Below, one piece after another: positions 1-7,840 of a stretch of DNA of 64,000 nucleotides. The notes under the pieces were generated by a model that saw nothing but the letters and a program-made list of their open reading frames with translations, ran no database searches and was not told where the DNA came from. Position 1 is the first letter of the stretch. Every line of letters begins with the position of its first letter. The translations under genes were made by a program, and so were the position numbers. The stretch is taken from the NCBI RefSeq assembly GCF_900638305.1, contig NZ_LR134506.1:2108001-2172000 (forward strand), read 5' to 3'. The stretch is from Porphyromonas cangingivalis (GTDB lineage Bacteria > Bacteroidota > Bacteroidia > Bacteroidales > Porphyromonadaceae).

Positions 1-1145
1 CCTCTGAGGAGAAGGCTCTTGTCGAAGGTAGCAATGACTTTGCTTACAGACTCTTCGCTCAACAAGCGCGGAGAATGAGGGGCAAAAATCTGATCATCTC
101 TCCGCTGTCTTGGGACTACGCTCTTGCGATGGTCTCTGTCGGTGCAGATGACGACGTCCTTGCCGATATCCTCAAAACCATGGGATGGGATAAGGAGCAG
201 AGATCTCACATCCCCGCCTATCATAAGCACTTGACAAGGCACATGGAGACCTCAAGTGCTTATCAGAGGATCTTCGTCTCCAACTCTCTTTGGATCGATG
301 ACAACAGTGCTCGCGAAGTCAAGCCTGAATACCCAAAGGTCTTGAAGGAATACTTCGATGCGGGTATGAGTGTCCTTGACCTCTCGAAGATTGAGGCCGT
401 CGGGCACATCAACAACTGGGTGGAGCGTAAGACTTACGGCAAGATCAAAGATCTGCTCTCTCCCGGTATCGCCACCGATCAGCTTGCGTTTATCCTTGTC
501 AATGCGCTCTATTTCAAGAGCCCGTGGGAGGCTCCATTTGACTCTCGCATGACCGTGGATGGGACGTTCGTCAACGCAGAAGGCAAAGAGCAGAGCGTGA
601 AGATGATGAGGGCAGTGATGACCGAGACCTTTGTCGATCTGCCTGATGTGCAGATCTTGAGGATACCGACAGAGGGCCGTGCTTTCTTTGTGGACATCAT
701 CCTTCCGAAGGATAAGACTGCACCTCTGACCTCTGACTTCTTGACCAAGTATGCACCTCATGAGGTGTTTAAGAAGTATTCTCGCCAACTCAATGTGTCT
801 GTCCACCTGCCAAAGTTCAAATTCACGACAGACCAGCTTTTCCTCATGGAGAGAGTCAGACCGAAAGATGCCGAAGAGCTCGGCTTGCTCTCCATGCTTC
901 GTCCCAATGCTTTGATCAACATGATGGACAACCCTGAGCTCCGGATCGACAAGATCGTGCAGAAGTGTATGGTGGGATGGGATGAGTCCGGTGTCGAAGC
1001 TGCGGCAGCCACTGCCGTCATCGGTATAAAGACATCTCCAACAACGCCCGACTTCGAGTTCAAGGTGGATCATCCTTTCTTCTTCGCCATCACTCATGCC
1101 GGTAGTGACAAGTTGATGTTCGTCGGTCAGGTCAATAAGATCTAA
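1..1145 (+). CDS. Serpin-family protease inhibitor (5' end outside window)
   Basis: The first complete codon is at base 3, so the gene begins upstream; 380 residues are visible. The frame before the first internal ATG (base 75) already reads like serpin helix A (NDFAYRLF), followed by the family motif ISPLS. The reactive-centre hinge ESGVEAAAAT (about bases 981-1020) fits the inhibitory pattern E-x-G-x-E-A-A-A-A-T, except that P14 is Val where Thr or Ser is usual. By spacing, P1-P1' would be near Thr-Ser in IKTSP, which is uncertain. The C-terminal DHPFFFAI and LMFVGQV blocks are the conserved serpin end. Serpins trap serine or cysteine proteases by loop insertion; in a proteolytic bacterium the target could be host or self proteases (inference). 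The export signal would lie outside the window. Confidence 0.93.
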   Translation, partial: SEEKALVEGSNDFAYRLFAQQARRMRGKNLIISPLSWDYALAMVSVGADDDVLADILKTMGWDKEQRSHIPAYHKHLTRHMETSSAYQRIFVSNSLWIDDNSAREVKPEYPKVLKEYFDAGMSVLDLSKIEAVGHINNWVERKTYGKIKDLLSPGIATDQLAFILVNALYFKSPWEAPFDSRMTVDGTFVNAEGKEQSVKMMRAVMTETFVDLPDVQILRIPTEGRAFFVDIILPKDKTAPLTSDFLTKYAPHEVFKKYSRQLNVSVHLPKFKFTTDQLFLMERVRPKDAEELGLLSMLRPNALINMMDNPELRIDKIVQKCMVGWDESGVEAAAATAVIGIKTSPTTPDFEFKVDHPFFFAITHAGSDKLMFVGQVNKI

Positions 1146-1208
1146 CCTCTCCTTCCTCCTCTGACACAAGGCGGAGAAGGCAAAAAAAAGTTCTTTTCCA
1201 TAAACGAC

Positions 1209-1250
1209 AATAGGCATCCGTCCGATAGGGACAGATGCCTATTTATTTTT
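1209..1250. terminator. Bidirectional terminator between convergent genes
   Basis: Inverted repeat with arms at 1209-1223 and 1228-1243 (one mismatch), followed by a T-rich run on the plus strand. It lies between the serpin end and the end of the minus-strand glycosyltransferase. Confidence 0.75.
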
Positions 1251-1264
1251 GTGCAGATCGTTTT

Positions 1265-2005
1265 TTACTTCACAAAGATGGCTCTCATGACAAAGTAGAG
1301 GTGACTCCACACTGTGGAGATGAGCCCATAGTGCTTGCGCATGATCGCGAAACGCTCCATCAATGAGGCACGGTGGTGCTTGGTCGTCGCACCTTCGGAC
1401 AGGTAGTCGGTGAGCGTAAGGTGGGTGTTGTGATTGTGAGTGGATCGACGGAGGATCTTGATGCACCAGTCCACATCTGCCGACAGACGATAGGAGAGGT
1501 CGTAGTGAGGAGCAAGGTCTCTGCGGGCGTAGAATGACTGGTGACAGACAAGCATCCCCTTTCGGAAACTACCTGCGGTGAGGACTTCCGGTGGGGACAA
1601 GCGACGTCTTCGGATAAACTTCCCCGACTCATCGACGATGTCTGTATCTCCGAATATCACCCCGGGACGATCACTGCCTATTTGGTCAAAGACCCTTTGG
1701 AGAGTGTCCTCACGGTGAAAGACATCACCGGCATTCATGAAGCAGAGGTAGTCTCCGGTGGCGAGGTCGATGCCTTTGTTCATCGCATCGTAGATGCCAC
1801 GGTCGGGCTCGCTGAGGATGATGTCTATGTCTGCCTTGTGTCGCTCCAAGAGTTGTGGGGTCGCATCCGTCGACTCTCCGTCCACGACAATGTATTGGAG
1901 ATGAGGATAGGTCTGACATCTGACCGAGGCGATGGTCTTCTCCAGCTCTTTGGCAGCGTTGTAACAAACCGTAATTACGGATATCGTCGGCTTTTCTCCT
2001 TGCAT
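1265..2005 (-). CDS. Family 2 glycosyltransferase
   Basis: This 246-residue protein is a GT-A fold glycosyltransferase of the GT2 type. The N-terminus ISVITVCYNA is the typical first strand, DGESTD at about residue 42 is the nucleotide-sugar region, and the segment SEPDRGIYDAMNKGI followed by GDYLCFMNAGD carries the family's second acidic (DxD-like) site. There is no membrane segment, so it is probably cytosolic, adding a sugar to a lipid-linked glycan (inference). Donor and acceptor cannot be told from sequence. It is a single gene divergent from tRNA-Arg and convergent with the serpin, not part of a visible polysaccharide cluster. Confidence 0.9.
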   Translation of the reverse strand: MQGEKPTISVITVCYNAAKELEKTIASVRCQTYPHLQYIVVDGESTDATPQLLERHKADIDIILSEPDRGIYDAMNKGIDLATGDYLCFMNAGDVFHREDTLQRVFDQIGSDRPGVIFGDTDIVDESGKFIRRRRLSPPEVLTAGSFRKGMLVCHQSFYARRDLAPHYDLSYRLSADVDWCIKILRRSTHNHNTHLTLTDYLSEGATTKHHRASLMERFAIMRKHYGLISTVWSHLYFVMRAIFVK

Positions 2006-2030
2006 ATCATCTAAAAAAACTATACTTTTG
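2000..2030 (+). promoter_or_regulatory. Promoter of tRNA-Arg
   Basis: TTG at 2000-2002, a 20-base spacer, then TACTTTTG at 2023-2030, matching the Bacteroidota -33/-7 pattern (TTG ... TAnnTTTG). The tRNA starts 12 bases downstream. Confidence 0.65.
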
Positions 2031-2042
2031 TACCGTCAATGA

Positions 2043-2114
2043 GGCCCTGTAGTTCAACGGATAGAACGGAAGTTTCCTAAACTTTAAATAGGAGTTCGAT
2101 TCTCCTCGGGGCTA
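2043..2114 (+). tRNA. tRNA-Arg (CCT)
   Basis: A full cloverleaf can be folded: acceptor GGCCCTG/CGGGGCT, D stem GTTC/GAAC, anticodon stem GAAGT/ACTTT with loop TTCCTAA (anticodon CCT), T stem AGGAG/CTCCT with loop TTCGATT, discriminator A. The first acceptor pair is G-U. CCA is not encoded. Confidence 0.95.
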
Positions 2115-2122
2115 CTATCATC

Positions 2123-2166
2123 AGAGGGTGTGTCAAAATGCAGATTTTGGCACACCCTCTTTTTTG
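2123..2166. terminator. Bidirectional terminator after tRNA-Arg and deaD
   Basis: A 17-bp stem (2123-2139 with 2144-2160, one wobble position) followed by TTTTTT on the plus strand. It separates tRNA-Arg from the convergent helicase gene. Confidence 0.85.
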
Positions 2167-2172
2167 TGTCTG

Positions 2173-3966
2173 TTATCGTTTGCGCTTGCCTTCACGGCGG
2201 AAACCGGAGGTGAACTGGCGATTTTCTTTCCGTTTGCCATCTCGCTTGCCACGATTGTATTCGCCACGGCTCTCTTTGCGATCGGCTTCGGGCTTCGCGA
2301 TCTCGACCTTGATGCGACGACCGCCGAGATCATAGCTGTTCATCTCATCGATGACGGTGAAGGCATCTTCTTTCTTCACCTCAAAGTAAGCACGAGACTC
2401 ATAGATGTCGATCTTACCGATCTCGACAAAACTGCCAAGACAGCGGTTGATGATGTCGATGAGGGTGTTGGGGTAGACCTTGTCACGTTTGCCGAAGTTG
2501 ATGGTCAGTCGCTCGAAGCCTTTCTGTGCCACTCCACGACGACGCTCTTCTCGTGTCTTGTGTTCACGTTCGACAGCTCGTTCTTTCTTCTCGCTGACCT
2601 CTTGGATCTCTTCCGCATCCTCGTAGTACTTGATGAGGCGTTCGAGCTCCATGTAGACGACACGACGGATGAGTTGCTCGTTGTCCAACCAAGAGAGGCG
2701 ATTCATCACCCCATTGATGTACGGAGCGATACGCTCATCGTCCGGGATGGTGTTTTCGAGTCCATCGATGAAGTTGTACAACTGCTTCTCGCATATCTCT
2801 TTGCCTGATGGTATATGAGCCCTCTCAAACTCGACGCCTGTCAGCTTCGCAATGTCGCGAAGACGACCCTTCTCGCGAGAGTGGCAGATAGAGATCGAGA
2901 TACCGCTCTTGCCGGCACGAGCCGTACGGCCACTGCGGTGGGTATAAGACTCCGGGTCATCGGGAAGCCCGAACTGGATCACGTGCGTGAGGTTGTCCAC
3001 GTCCAGACCGCGAGCAGCGACGTCTGTGGCGACGAGGAGCTGGAGATTGCGCACGCGGAACTTCTGCATCACGTAGTCACGTTGCTGCTGAGACAAGTCA
3101 CCATGCAACGCATCCGCATTGTAGCCATCTTGTATGAGCTTGTCCGCTATCTCCTGCGTGTCTCGTCTGGTACGGCAGAAGATGATACCGTATATGCTTG
3201 GGTAGTAGTCTGCTATGCGCTTGAGGGCAAGGTATCTGTCCTTGGCCGAGACCATATAGTAGAGGTGGCGGATGTTCTTGTTTGTGACATTGCGTTCGCC
3301 CACCACAATCTCTTTGGGGTCGTGCATGTATTGACGGGTGATGCGAGCGATCTCTTCGGGCATGGTGGCACTGAAGAGGAGCATGTGTCGCTCTTGGGGG
3401 ATCTCTTTGAGGATCTCATCGATGCTCTCGGAGAAACCCATGTTGAGCATCTCGTCTGCCTCGTCAAGGACAACATCCGATATCTTCGAGAGATCGAGAG
3501 CTCCACGACGGACAAGGTCAAGGAGACGTCCGGGGGTCGCAACGACAATCTGTACCCCCTTGGAGATCTGCTTCATCTGCAGTTCTATGGATGCACCACC
3601 ATAGACAGCGACGACATTGAGGTCATCGAGGTACTTGCTGTAGTTCGCGAGATCTTTGGCGATCTGCACGCAGAGCTCACGGGTGGGAGATAGGATGAGC
3701 GCTTGTGGATAACGCTTGGAGGTGTCTATATTTTGTAGGATGGGAAGCCCGAAAGCCGCAGTCTTACCTGTACCGGTCTGTGCAAGTGCGATGATATCTA
3801 TACCTCCACCGAGCAGATGAGGTATGACAGCCTCCTGCACGGGCATGGGAGACTCGAAGCCCATCTCTTTGATAGCTTCGCATAAAGGGGCAGAGATGCC
3901 CAATGCTTCAAATGTTTTCAAATGTGTGAAATCTTTAGTTGTGTACGAAAAAAAGGGTGCAACCAT
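2173..3966 (-). CDS. deaD: DEAD-box ATP-dependent RNA helicase with DbpA-type RNA-binding domain
   Basis: An RNA helicase acting in RNA remodelling, ribosome assembly or cold adaptation. Visible in order: Q motif (MGFESPMPVQ), Walker A AQTGTGKT, PTREL, DEAD box DEADEM, SAT motif (FSATMP), HRSGRTARAG, then a linker and a C-terminal DbpA/RRM-like domain (near KIDIYESRAYFEV) ending in a basic Arg/Lys-rich tail. The length of 597 residues suits CsdA/DeaD relatives. The ATG at 3966 may not be the real start. A promoter-like TAACTTTG at 3981-3988 would leave almost no leader, while an in-frame TTG at 3919-3921 would give an N-terminus reading MKTFEALGI, which looks typical for Bacteroidota homologues. 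The gene is monocistronic and divergent from nothing close by. Confidence 0.96.
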   Translation of the reverse strand: MVAPFFSYTTKDFTHLKTFEALGISAPLCEAIKEMGFESPMPVQEAVIPHLLGGGIDIIALAQTGTGKTAAFGLPILQNIDTSKRYPQALILSPTRELCVQIAKDLANYSKYLDDLNVVAVYGGASIELQMKQISKGVQIVVATPGRLLDLVRRGALDLSKISDVVLDEADEMLNMGFSESIDEILKEIPQERHMLLFSATMPEEIARITRQYMHDPKEIVVGERNVTNKNIRHLYYMVSAKDRYLALKRIADYYPSIYGIIFCRTRRDTQEIADKLIQDGYNADALHGDLSQQQRDYVMQKFRVRNLQLLVATDVAARGLDVDNLTHVIQFGLPDDPESYTHRSGRTARAGKSGISISICHSREKGRLRDIAKLTGVEFERAHIPSGKEICEKQLYNFIDGLENTIPDDERIAPYINGVMNRLSWLDNEQLIRRVVYMELERLIKYYEDAEEIQEVSEKKERAVEREHKTREERRRGVAQKGFERLTINFGKRDKVYPNTLIDIINRCLGSFVEIGKIDIYESRAYFEVKKEDAFTVIDEMNSYDLGGRRIKVEIAKPEADRKESRGEYNRGKRDGKRKENRQFTSGFRREGKRKR

Positions 3967-3980
3967 GCAGCCTCAGCCTG

Positions 3981-4010
3981 CAAAGTTACACATAAATAAA
4001 TGAATCTCAA
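3981..4010 (-). promoter_or_regulatory. Promoter of deaD
   Basis: On the minus strand: TTG (4008-4010), 19-base spacer, TAACTTTG (3981-3988). Transcription would start near 3975, which favours a start codon downstream of the ATG at 3966. Confidence 0.65.
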
Positions 4011-4141
4011 TCTTCTTGTCGTGTTTTCTATTGACTTTCAAGCCTTTTGGTTGCTTCTTTGGGCGTTAGTCGGAGTAAGAGCTCCCCAACCACCGCACGC
4101 CGATCAGTTACGGCCGACCATTGGTGAACGAGAAAAAGAGA

Positions 4142-4180
4142 ACCGCCCTTGTACCAATAAGCGTACAAGGACGGTCTTTT
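4142..4180 (-). terminator. Terminator of the outer-membrane protein gene
   Basis: Arms at 4142-4154 and 4163-4175 (one mismatch). T-rich sequence flanks both sides, so it may act in both directions; it lies just downstream of the minus-strand gene ending at 4214. Confidence 0.7.
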
Positions 4181-4213
4181 TATCGTCAAGTCCAACAGTA
4201 AATACTTTGTTGA

Positions 4214-4765
4214 TTAGAGCTTGAATGAGACACCAAGTTCGAGTGCCGAAAGACCGTAGCCTACTTCTGCGAATATTGCAAATCTTGGGGCTACGTAATA
4301 CCTTGCTCCAAGGTATGTAGAGTAGAATGAGCCACTTCCTGTTGCAGAATTGATAGGGGTGCCGGTTCCACTGCTGTAGTAGCTTGCAGTGACGATGTTG
4401 TAACCCAAGATTAATCCTACATAAGTATCAAGCTTGCTCACAAACTCATAGTGTAATGCTCCACGAGCACCAATTAGGAAGTTGTTGTATTTCCATCCGT
4501 AAGAGTAGGTCGGAAAAGTGAATTCGGTCTTGTTGGAAAGGAAGCCTGCATATCCACCGATTGTGATAGAGCTTTTGTTATCGAAGAGTCTGTCCTTCAC
4601 TCCATAGTCAAATGATACTGATAGGGGAGGGAACGAGGTGGTTTTACCGTAAGTTCCGAACCCCACACCGATATTGACGATCTTGTCTCCCTTTCTTACT
4701 GTCTGCGCATTAGCCATGAAGATACCTGCGATCATCATGAATGCAACGAGCATTATTTTCTTCAT
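4214..4765 (-). CDS. Outer-membrane beta-barrel protein, unknown function
   Basis: A 183-residue protein with a clear Sec signal peptide (MKKIMLVAFMMIAGIFMANA, cleavage before QT). The rest is built of alternating-hydrophobicity strands rich in Gly, Tyr and Phe, and ends in LELGVSFKL with a C-terminal hydrophobic residue after aromatic strands. This is the pattern of small 8-stranded outer-membrane barrels of the OmpA/porin-like superfamily. No enzymatic motif is visible. It has its own promoter and terminator, so it is probably monocistronic. It does not closely resemble the two paralogous barrels at 20.6 and 22.1 kb. The function is unknown. Confidence 0.8.
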   Translation of the reverse strand: MKKIMLVAFMMIAGIFMANAQTVRKGDKIVNIGVGFGTYGKTTSFPPLSVSFDYGVKDRLFDNKSSITIGGYAGFLSNKTEFTFPTYSYGWKYNNFLIGARGALHYEFVSKLDTYVGLILGYNIVTASYYSSGTGTPINSATGSGSFYSTYLGARYYVAPRFAIFAEVGYGLSALELGVSFKL

Positions 4766-4898
4766 AGATTGGTTTTGTAGTTTTTAGTTTTTTATTGGAC
4801 TCTCTTTGGTGTCAATCACTTTCGGACGCCGGAGGGATGTCTTGTATAATACCTTTATCGTGCACCCTTTTTAGCATTTCCGGAAGACTTTGACTACG

Positions 4899-4906
4899 CA
4901 AATATA
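4899..4906 (-). promoter_or_regulatory. Candidate -7 element for the outer-membrane protein
   Basis: TATATTTG on the minus strand, fitting TAnnTTTG. It would give a leader of about 130 bases. No clear -33 element was found. Confidence 0.45.
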
Positions 4907-4962
4907 TGCCTTTTTATTCTCTTTCGATTCATTTTTGGATATTTTGGGGAATAAAAAAGAAA

Positions 4963-4984
4963 CACGACCCTTTCGGATCGTGCT
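4963..4984 (-). terminator. Terminator of rnz
   Basis: A short hairpin (4963-4970 with 4975-4982; one G-U pair on the minus strand) followed on the minus strand by a T-rich run. It starts directly at the rnz stop codon. Confidence 0.65.
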
Positions 4985-5957
4985 ATTTTGAGAGAGATTT
5001 GAAGTCGATGATGAGCCCTTCGTCACCTGCGATGACTTGGGGGAATATGGATAAACACTCTTGTCTGAGCCGTTCTATGTCTTCACGACTACCATAACGA
5101 GCCGAGTAGTGTCCGATCAATAGTGATCCCACCCCTGCCAACTTTGCTATCTGAGCTGCCTGATGGGTGGTCGAGTGTTTCGTAGTTTCGGCACGTGCGG
5201 TGTGAGAGGCTTCGAACGTCGTCTCGTGATAGAGGAGATCTACTCCCTCTATGTGAGGGATGATCTCCTCCCTATATGCCGTGTCCGAACAGTAAGCATA
5301 GCTGTACGAAGCCCTTGGGGCCTTTGTCAGACGGTCGTTCGGGATGACCGTGCCATCAGGCTGAACGAAGTCCTCTCCCTGCTTGATCCTTCCGAAGTAC
5401 GCCATCGGCACACCATAGAAGTCTGCCGAAGCCCTGTCAAGATGTCTTTGAAGTGGAGTCTCTCTGAATAAGTAGCCTATCGTGGGCACTCTGTGATCCA
5501 GCCTGAAGGCAGATACGGATACGGACTTGTCCGAGTATATCTCTTTGCACCCATCAGGGATGATTTCGTGAGCAATGATCCGTTCGGCATCTTCACGGCA
5601 GAAGAGGTCGATGATCATGTCGACATACCTCTTGATCCCTTTGGGACCATAGATGTGTACGGGATGGGTGGTGCCGAGGAGTGCCATCGAGTTGAGCAAT
5701 CCCGGTAGACCCAGACAGTGATCTCCGTGCAGGTGGGATATGAAGATCCTGTGCAGGTGTGCGAACGAAGCCCTGTACTTGAGCATCTGCAACTGCGTCC
5801 CTTCTCCACAATCAATGAGGAAGAGCTTCTCCCTGAGCCTCAATATCTGAGCCGAAGGGTGGTGGGTCAATGTCGGCTTGGCCGATCCACAGCCAAGTAC
5901 TTGGAGGTACATCCCGTCCCCCGTGATGGACTTCAAGTCCGGTCTTGATCCTGTCAT
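4983..5957 (-). CDS. rnz: Ribonuclease Z (tRNA 3' endonuclease)
   Basis: Cuts the 3' trailer from tRNA precursors lacking encoded CCA, which fits the two tRNAs here. It is a metallo-beta-lactamase fold: LIDCGEGTQLQ, the zinc motif HLHGDH at about residue 75, GIKRY, DHRVPTIGY, SDTAY, and a late HSTTHQAAQIAK and GHYSARY block carrying the last metal ligands. The length of 324 (or 309) residues is normal. The start is ambiguous: ATG at 5957 or ATG at 5912, which would begin MYLQVLGCGSA, the usual first strand. It lies 14 bases after the lipoprotein gene and is probably cotranscribed with it. Confidence 0.95.
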   Translation of the reverse strand: MTGSRPDLKSITGDGMYLQVLGCGSAKPTLTHHPSAQILRLREKLFLIDCGEGTQLQMLKYRASFAHLHRIFISHLHGDHCLGLPGLLNSMALLGTTHPVHIYGPKGIKRYVDMIIDLFCREDAERIIAHEIIPDGCKEIYSDKSVSVSAFRLDHRVPTIGYLFRETPLQRHLDRASADFYGVPMAYFGRIKQGEDFVQPDGTVIPNDRLTKAPRASYSYAYCSDTAYREEIIPHIEGVDLLYHETTFEASHTARAETTKHSTTHQAAQIAKLAGVGSLLIGHYSARYGSREDIERLRQECLSIFPQVIAGDEGLIIDFKSLSK

Positions 5958-5971
5958 CTTCTACTGTCTTG

Positions 5972-6478
5972 TCAGGGTGCAAAGTCTCCCAAGCCCATGA
6001 CCGTCACTCGGGCATCGTCCGGATCATGGATACCGATATTGGCCCGATCTCTGTGCTCATGGATTTTGTTGCCATTGAGGAATCCCTGCGCAAAAGTCTC
6101 TATGAGTGCGTACCCTGTATGTTTTGGGGCGACTTTGACCGTCACTTTCAGACCGGTTTCGGATCTTTGGCTTGCGATACGATACCTATTGCTTCCCATG
6201 GCATCGAAAACAACTTTTTGACTGACATGGGTCCGTTCGTCGTTGATGACGACAAACTCGTGGCGTGTTGTCTCGAATGTGAAGGTGATGACACTTGGTC
6301 GCGACACCGTGATGTCATAAACTTGTTCGTAAATTCCGGGTCCCCTGTTGGTATGGAGATCATCTATGCCCGTGCTACAGCCGACAAATAGCGGCAGACA
6401 TACCGCAACAATGAGAAGCGGTACGATATACAGTGATTTTTTGAATATGCGAAACATAAATAAACTGTCTTGAATCAT
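5972..6478 (-). CDS. Lipoprotein of unknown function
   Basis: A 168-residue protein with a type II signal peptide: basic start FRIFKKS, hydrophobic core and lipobox LFVGC (Cys near residue 34). The start may be the second Met, giving MFRIFKK (base 6457). The mature part is mostly beta-rich, and I recognise no family motif. It resembles small Bacteroidota lipoproteins in size, and a GldH-like identity was considered but cannot be supported. It is transcribed just ahead of rnz. The upstream region may form a long structured leader (6479-6790). Confidence 0.75.
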   Translation of the reverse strand: MIQDSLFMFRIFKKSLYIVPLLIVAVCLPLFVGCSTGIDDLHTNRGPGIYEQVYDITVSRPSVITFTFETTRHEFVVINDERTHVSQKVVFDAMGSNRYRIASQRSETGLKVTVKVAPKHTGYALIETFAQGFLNGNKIHEHRDRANIGIHDPDDARVTVMGLGDFAP

Positions 6479-6790
6479 TATTTAACCCTCACCGATCCAC
6501 ACTTCGGATCGATATCCTATATACGAGAAAACTACCTTGTAGCCGAAGAATGCTGTGTACAAGGTAGCTTTCTATATGATAGCCGCGCCGGGAGATTGTG
6601 ACGAAACTCCAAGAAAACAAGTTTTGAGGTTGACGTACACTTTGTAATCCGCCGTACCCCCTTTCGGAGATAATCTCGAAAGATTGCGGCCCGCCATTAT
6701 GCTTGCCAAAGATCTCGGAATTGTAAAAGAATGACGAGTTCCCCGATCGCCCGACACGACCTTTATCCATCTTTCTTTATTGCAAATATA
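6479..6790 (-). other. Possible structured leader or small RNA upstream of the lipoprotein gene
   Basis: The minus strand carries TATATTTG (6783-6790), and from there to the lipoprotein start are about 300 bases without a convincing gene. Two inverted repeats are visible: 6532-6541 with 6558-6567 (CTACCTTGTA/TACAAGGTAG, 10 bp) and 6493-6498 with 6506-6511 (CGATCC/GGATCG). Two overlapping open frames of 93 and 61 codons cross the segment in different frames, neither with family features. It could be a long 5' leader, a small RNA, or the relic of a repeat element. Confidence 0.4.
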
Positions 6791-6925
6791 AAGAAAAACG
6801 ATGAGGTTTCAAAGATCGAAGGCTGTTTTCTTGGACGAATCTGTCAAGTAGACTCGATCTGCTTGAGTGGGTACGTGCTCTCGATTGCGTTTATTTGCTC
6901 ACGACTTAGATCGGGAGTGACTCTG

Positions 6926-7013
6926 ATGAGAAAAGGTCGTAGGATGGTCGAGATCAAGTTATACGACTTTCGTCATCGATCTTAACGACTTTCTTCATCG
7001 AGTCGTACGACTT
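6926..7013 (-). repeat. 22-bp tandem repeat, family 1, copy 1 (reverse orientation)
   Basis: Read on the minus strand, four consecutive 22-bp units (7013-6992, 6991-6970, 6969-6948, 6947-6926). The first unit begins AAGTCGTACGACT followed by CGATGA and matches the first good unit of copy 2 at 20 of 22 positions; the last unit is degenerate. Each unit holds a palindrome of the type AGTCGTACGACT. It is preceded on the minus strand by a run of A. Confidence 0.8.
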
Positions 7014-7035
7014 TTTTCAGTACGTCATATCCTCA

Positions 7036-7084
7036 AATAAAAGCCCCCCGCTTCGGTCGACGGTGATCGATCCGAAACGGGGGG
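7036..7084 (-). terminator. Terminator of the dxs-trkA-trkH-pdxH unit
   Basis: Arms at 7044-7056 and 7072-7084 (CCCCCCGCTTCGG with CCGAAaCGGGGGG), followed on the minus strand by CTTTTATTT. It is 77 bases after the pdxH stop. Confidence 0.75.
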
Positions 7085-7160
7085 ATACGGCGGTCCTAAT
7101 TCCCGTGCCTGGGGTGGGGACGTATGTGTGGCCTTGTTGTGTGTCTGTGTTGTTGCGAAC

Positions 7161-7805
7161 TTAGGGAGCAAGTCTGTCCAATGACCATGTGCCGTCGGCC
7201 TGCTTTTGGTATAGGAAGCGATCGTGCAGACGGCTTTCGCGACCTTGCCAAAACTCTATGCGAGACGGTTCGACGGCATATCCACCCCAGTTGTCGGGTC
7301 GGGGTACGGTGCGGCCGGTGTACTTGAGACTCTCTTTGACGAACTCCGACATGATGAACGTACGTGATGGTATGGGTTGGCTCTGTGGCGAGATCCTTGC
7401 ACCGACACGGCTTTTGTAGGGGCGTTGGGCGAAGTAGGCATCAGACACCTCGGGAGCGACACGACGGCAAATACCTTCGATGTGTATCTGACGCTCAAGT
7501 TGGTGCCAGAGGAAGGTGATGCAGACGTGAGGGTTCTCGGCGATGTGCTTACCTTTACGGCCTTCGTAGTTGGTGTAGAAGATAAATTGTCCGTCGTGGA
7601 TCTCCTTCAGCAAGAGCGTGCGAGAAGCAGGGCGACCCTGCGCATCGGCTGTAGCCAAGATGATGGCCGTAGGCTCAATGACTTGGAGACGGATGGCTTC
7701 GGCAAGCCACTCTTCGACTTTGACGATAGGATCGGCAGGCATATCGCTGCGAGAGAGACTGCCCACGGTGAAGTCTCTTCGTATATTCTGTATTTCGATA
7801 TCCAT
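7161..7805 (-). CDS. pdxH: Pyridoxamine 5'-phosphate oxidase
   Basis: FMN-dependent oxidation of pyridoxine or pyridoxamine 5'-phosphate to PLP, the last step of DXP-dependent vitamin B6 synthesis. At 214 residues it is the usual length. Visible are SRTLLLKEI, the FMN-phosphate block FYTNYEGRKGKHIAENP, VCITFLWHQLERQIHIEG, the helix with YFAQRPYKSRVGA, and the conserved C-terminal RLAP that closes the PLP site. It is the last gene of a minus-strand run after trkH (35-base gap). PLP made here could feed tryptophanase (58.4 kb), and pdxB of the same pathway lies at 55.4 kb. Confidence 0.97.
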   Translation of the reverse strand: MDIEIQNIRRDFTVGSLSRSDMPADPIVKVEEWLAEAIRLQVIEPTAIILATADAQGRPASRTLLLKEIHDGQFIFYTNYEGRKGKHIAENPHVCITFLWHQLERQIHIEGICRRVAPEVSDAYFAQRPYKSRVGARISPQSQPIPSRTFIMSEFVKESLKYTGRTVPRPDNWGGYAVEPSRIEFWQGRESRLHDRFLYQKQADGTWSLDRLAP

Positions 7806-7840
7806 GATTTGTTTGTATGGGTTTTATGTGGTTTGTTTCG

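Noticed and set aside
252-1217. A 321-codon open frame on the minus strand across the serpin
   Set aside because: It is antisense to a gene with clear serpin motifs and has no recognisable family, signal or promoter; a shadow of codon bias.
2815-3693. A 292-codon plus-strand frame inside the helicase gene
   Set aside because: Antisense to the DEAD-box motifs; no start context or protein-like features.
5972-6478. GldH-type gliding motility lipoprotein
   Set aside because: Size and lipobox fit, but no diagnostic sequence was seen; left as unknown lipoprotein.
6489-6770. Two small overlapping minus-strand frames (93 and 61 codons) behind a promoter-like element
   Set aside because: Neither has recognisable motifs; kept as a possible leader or small RNA rather than called as genes.
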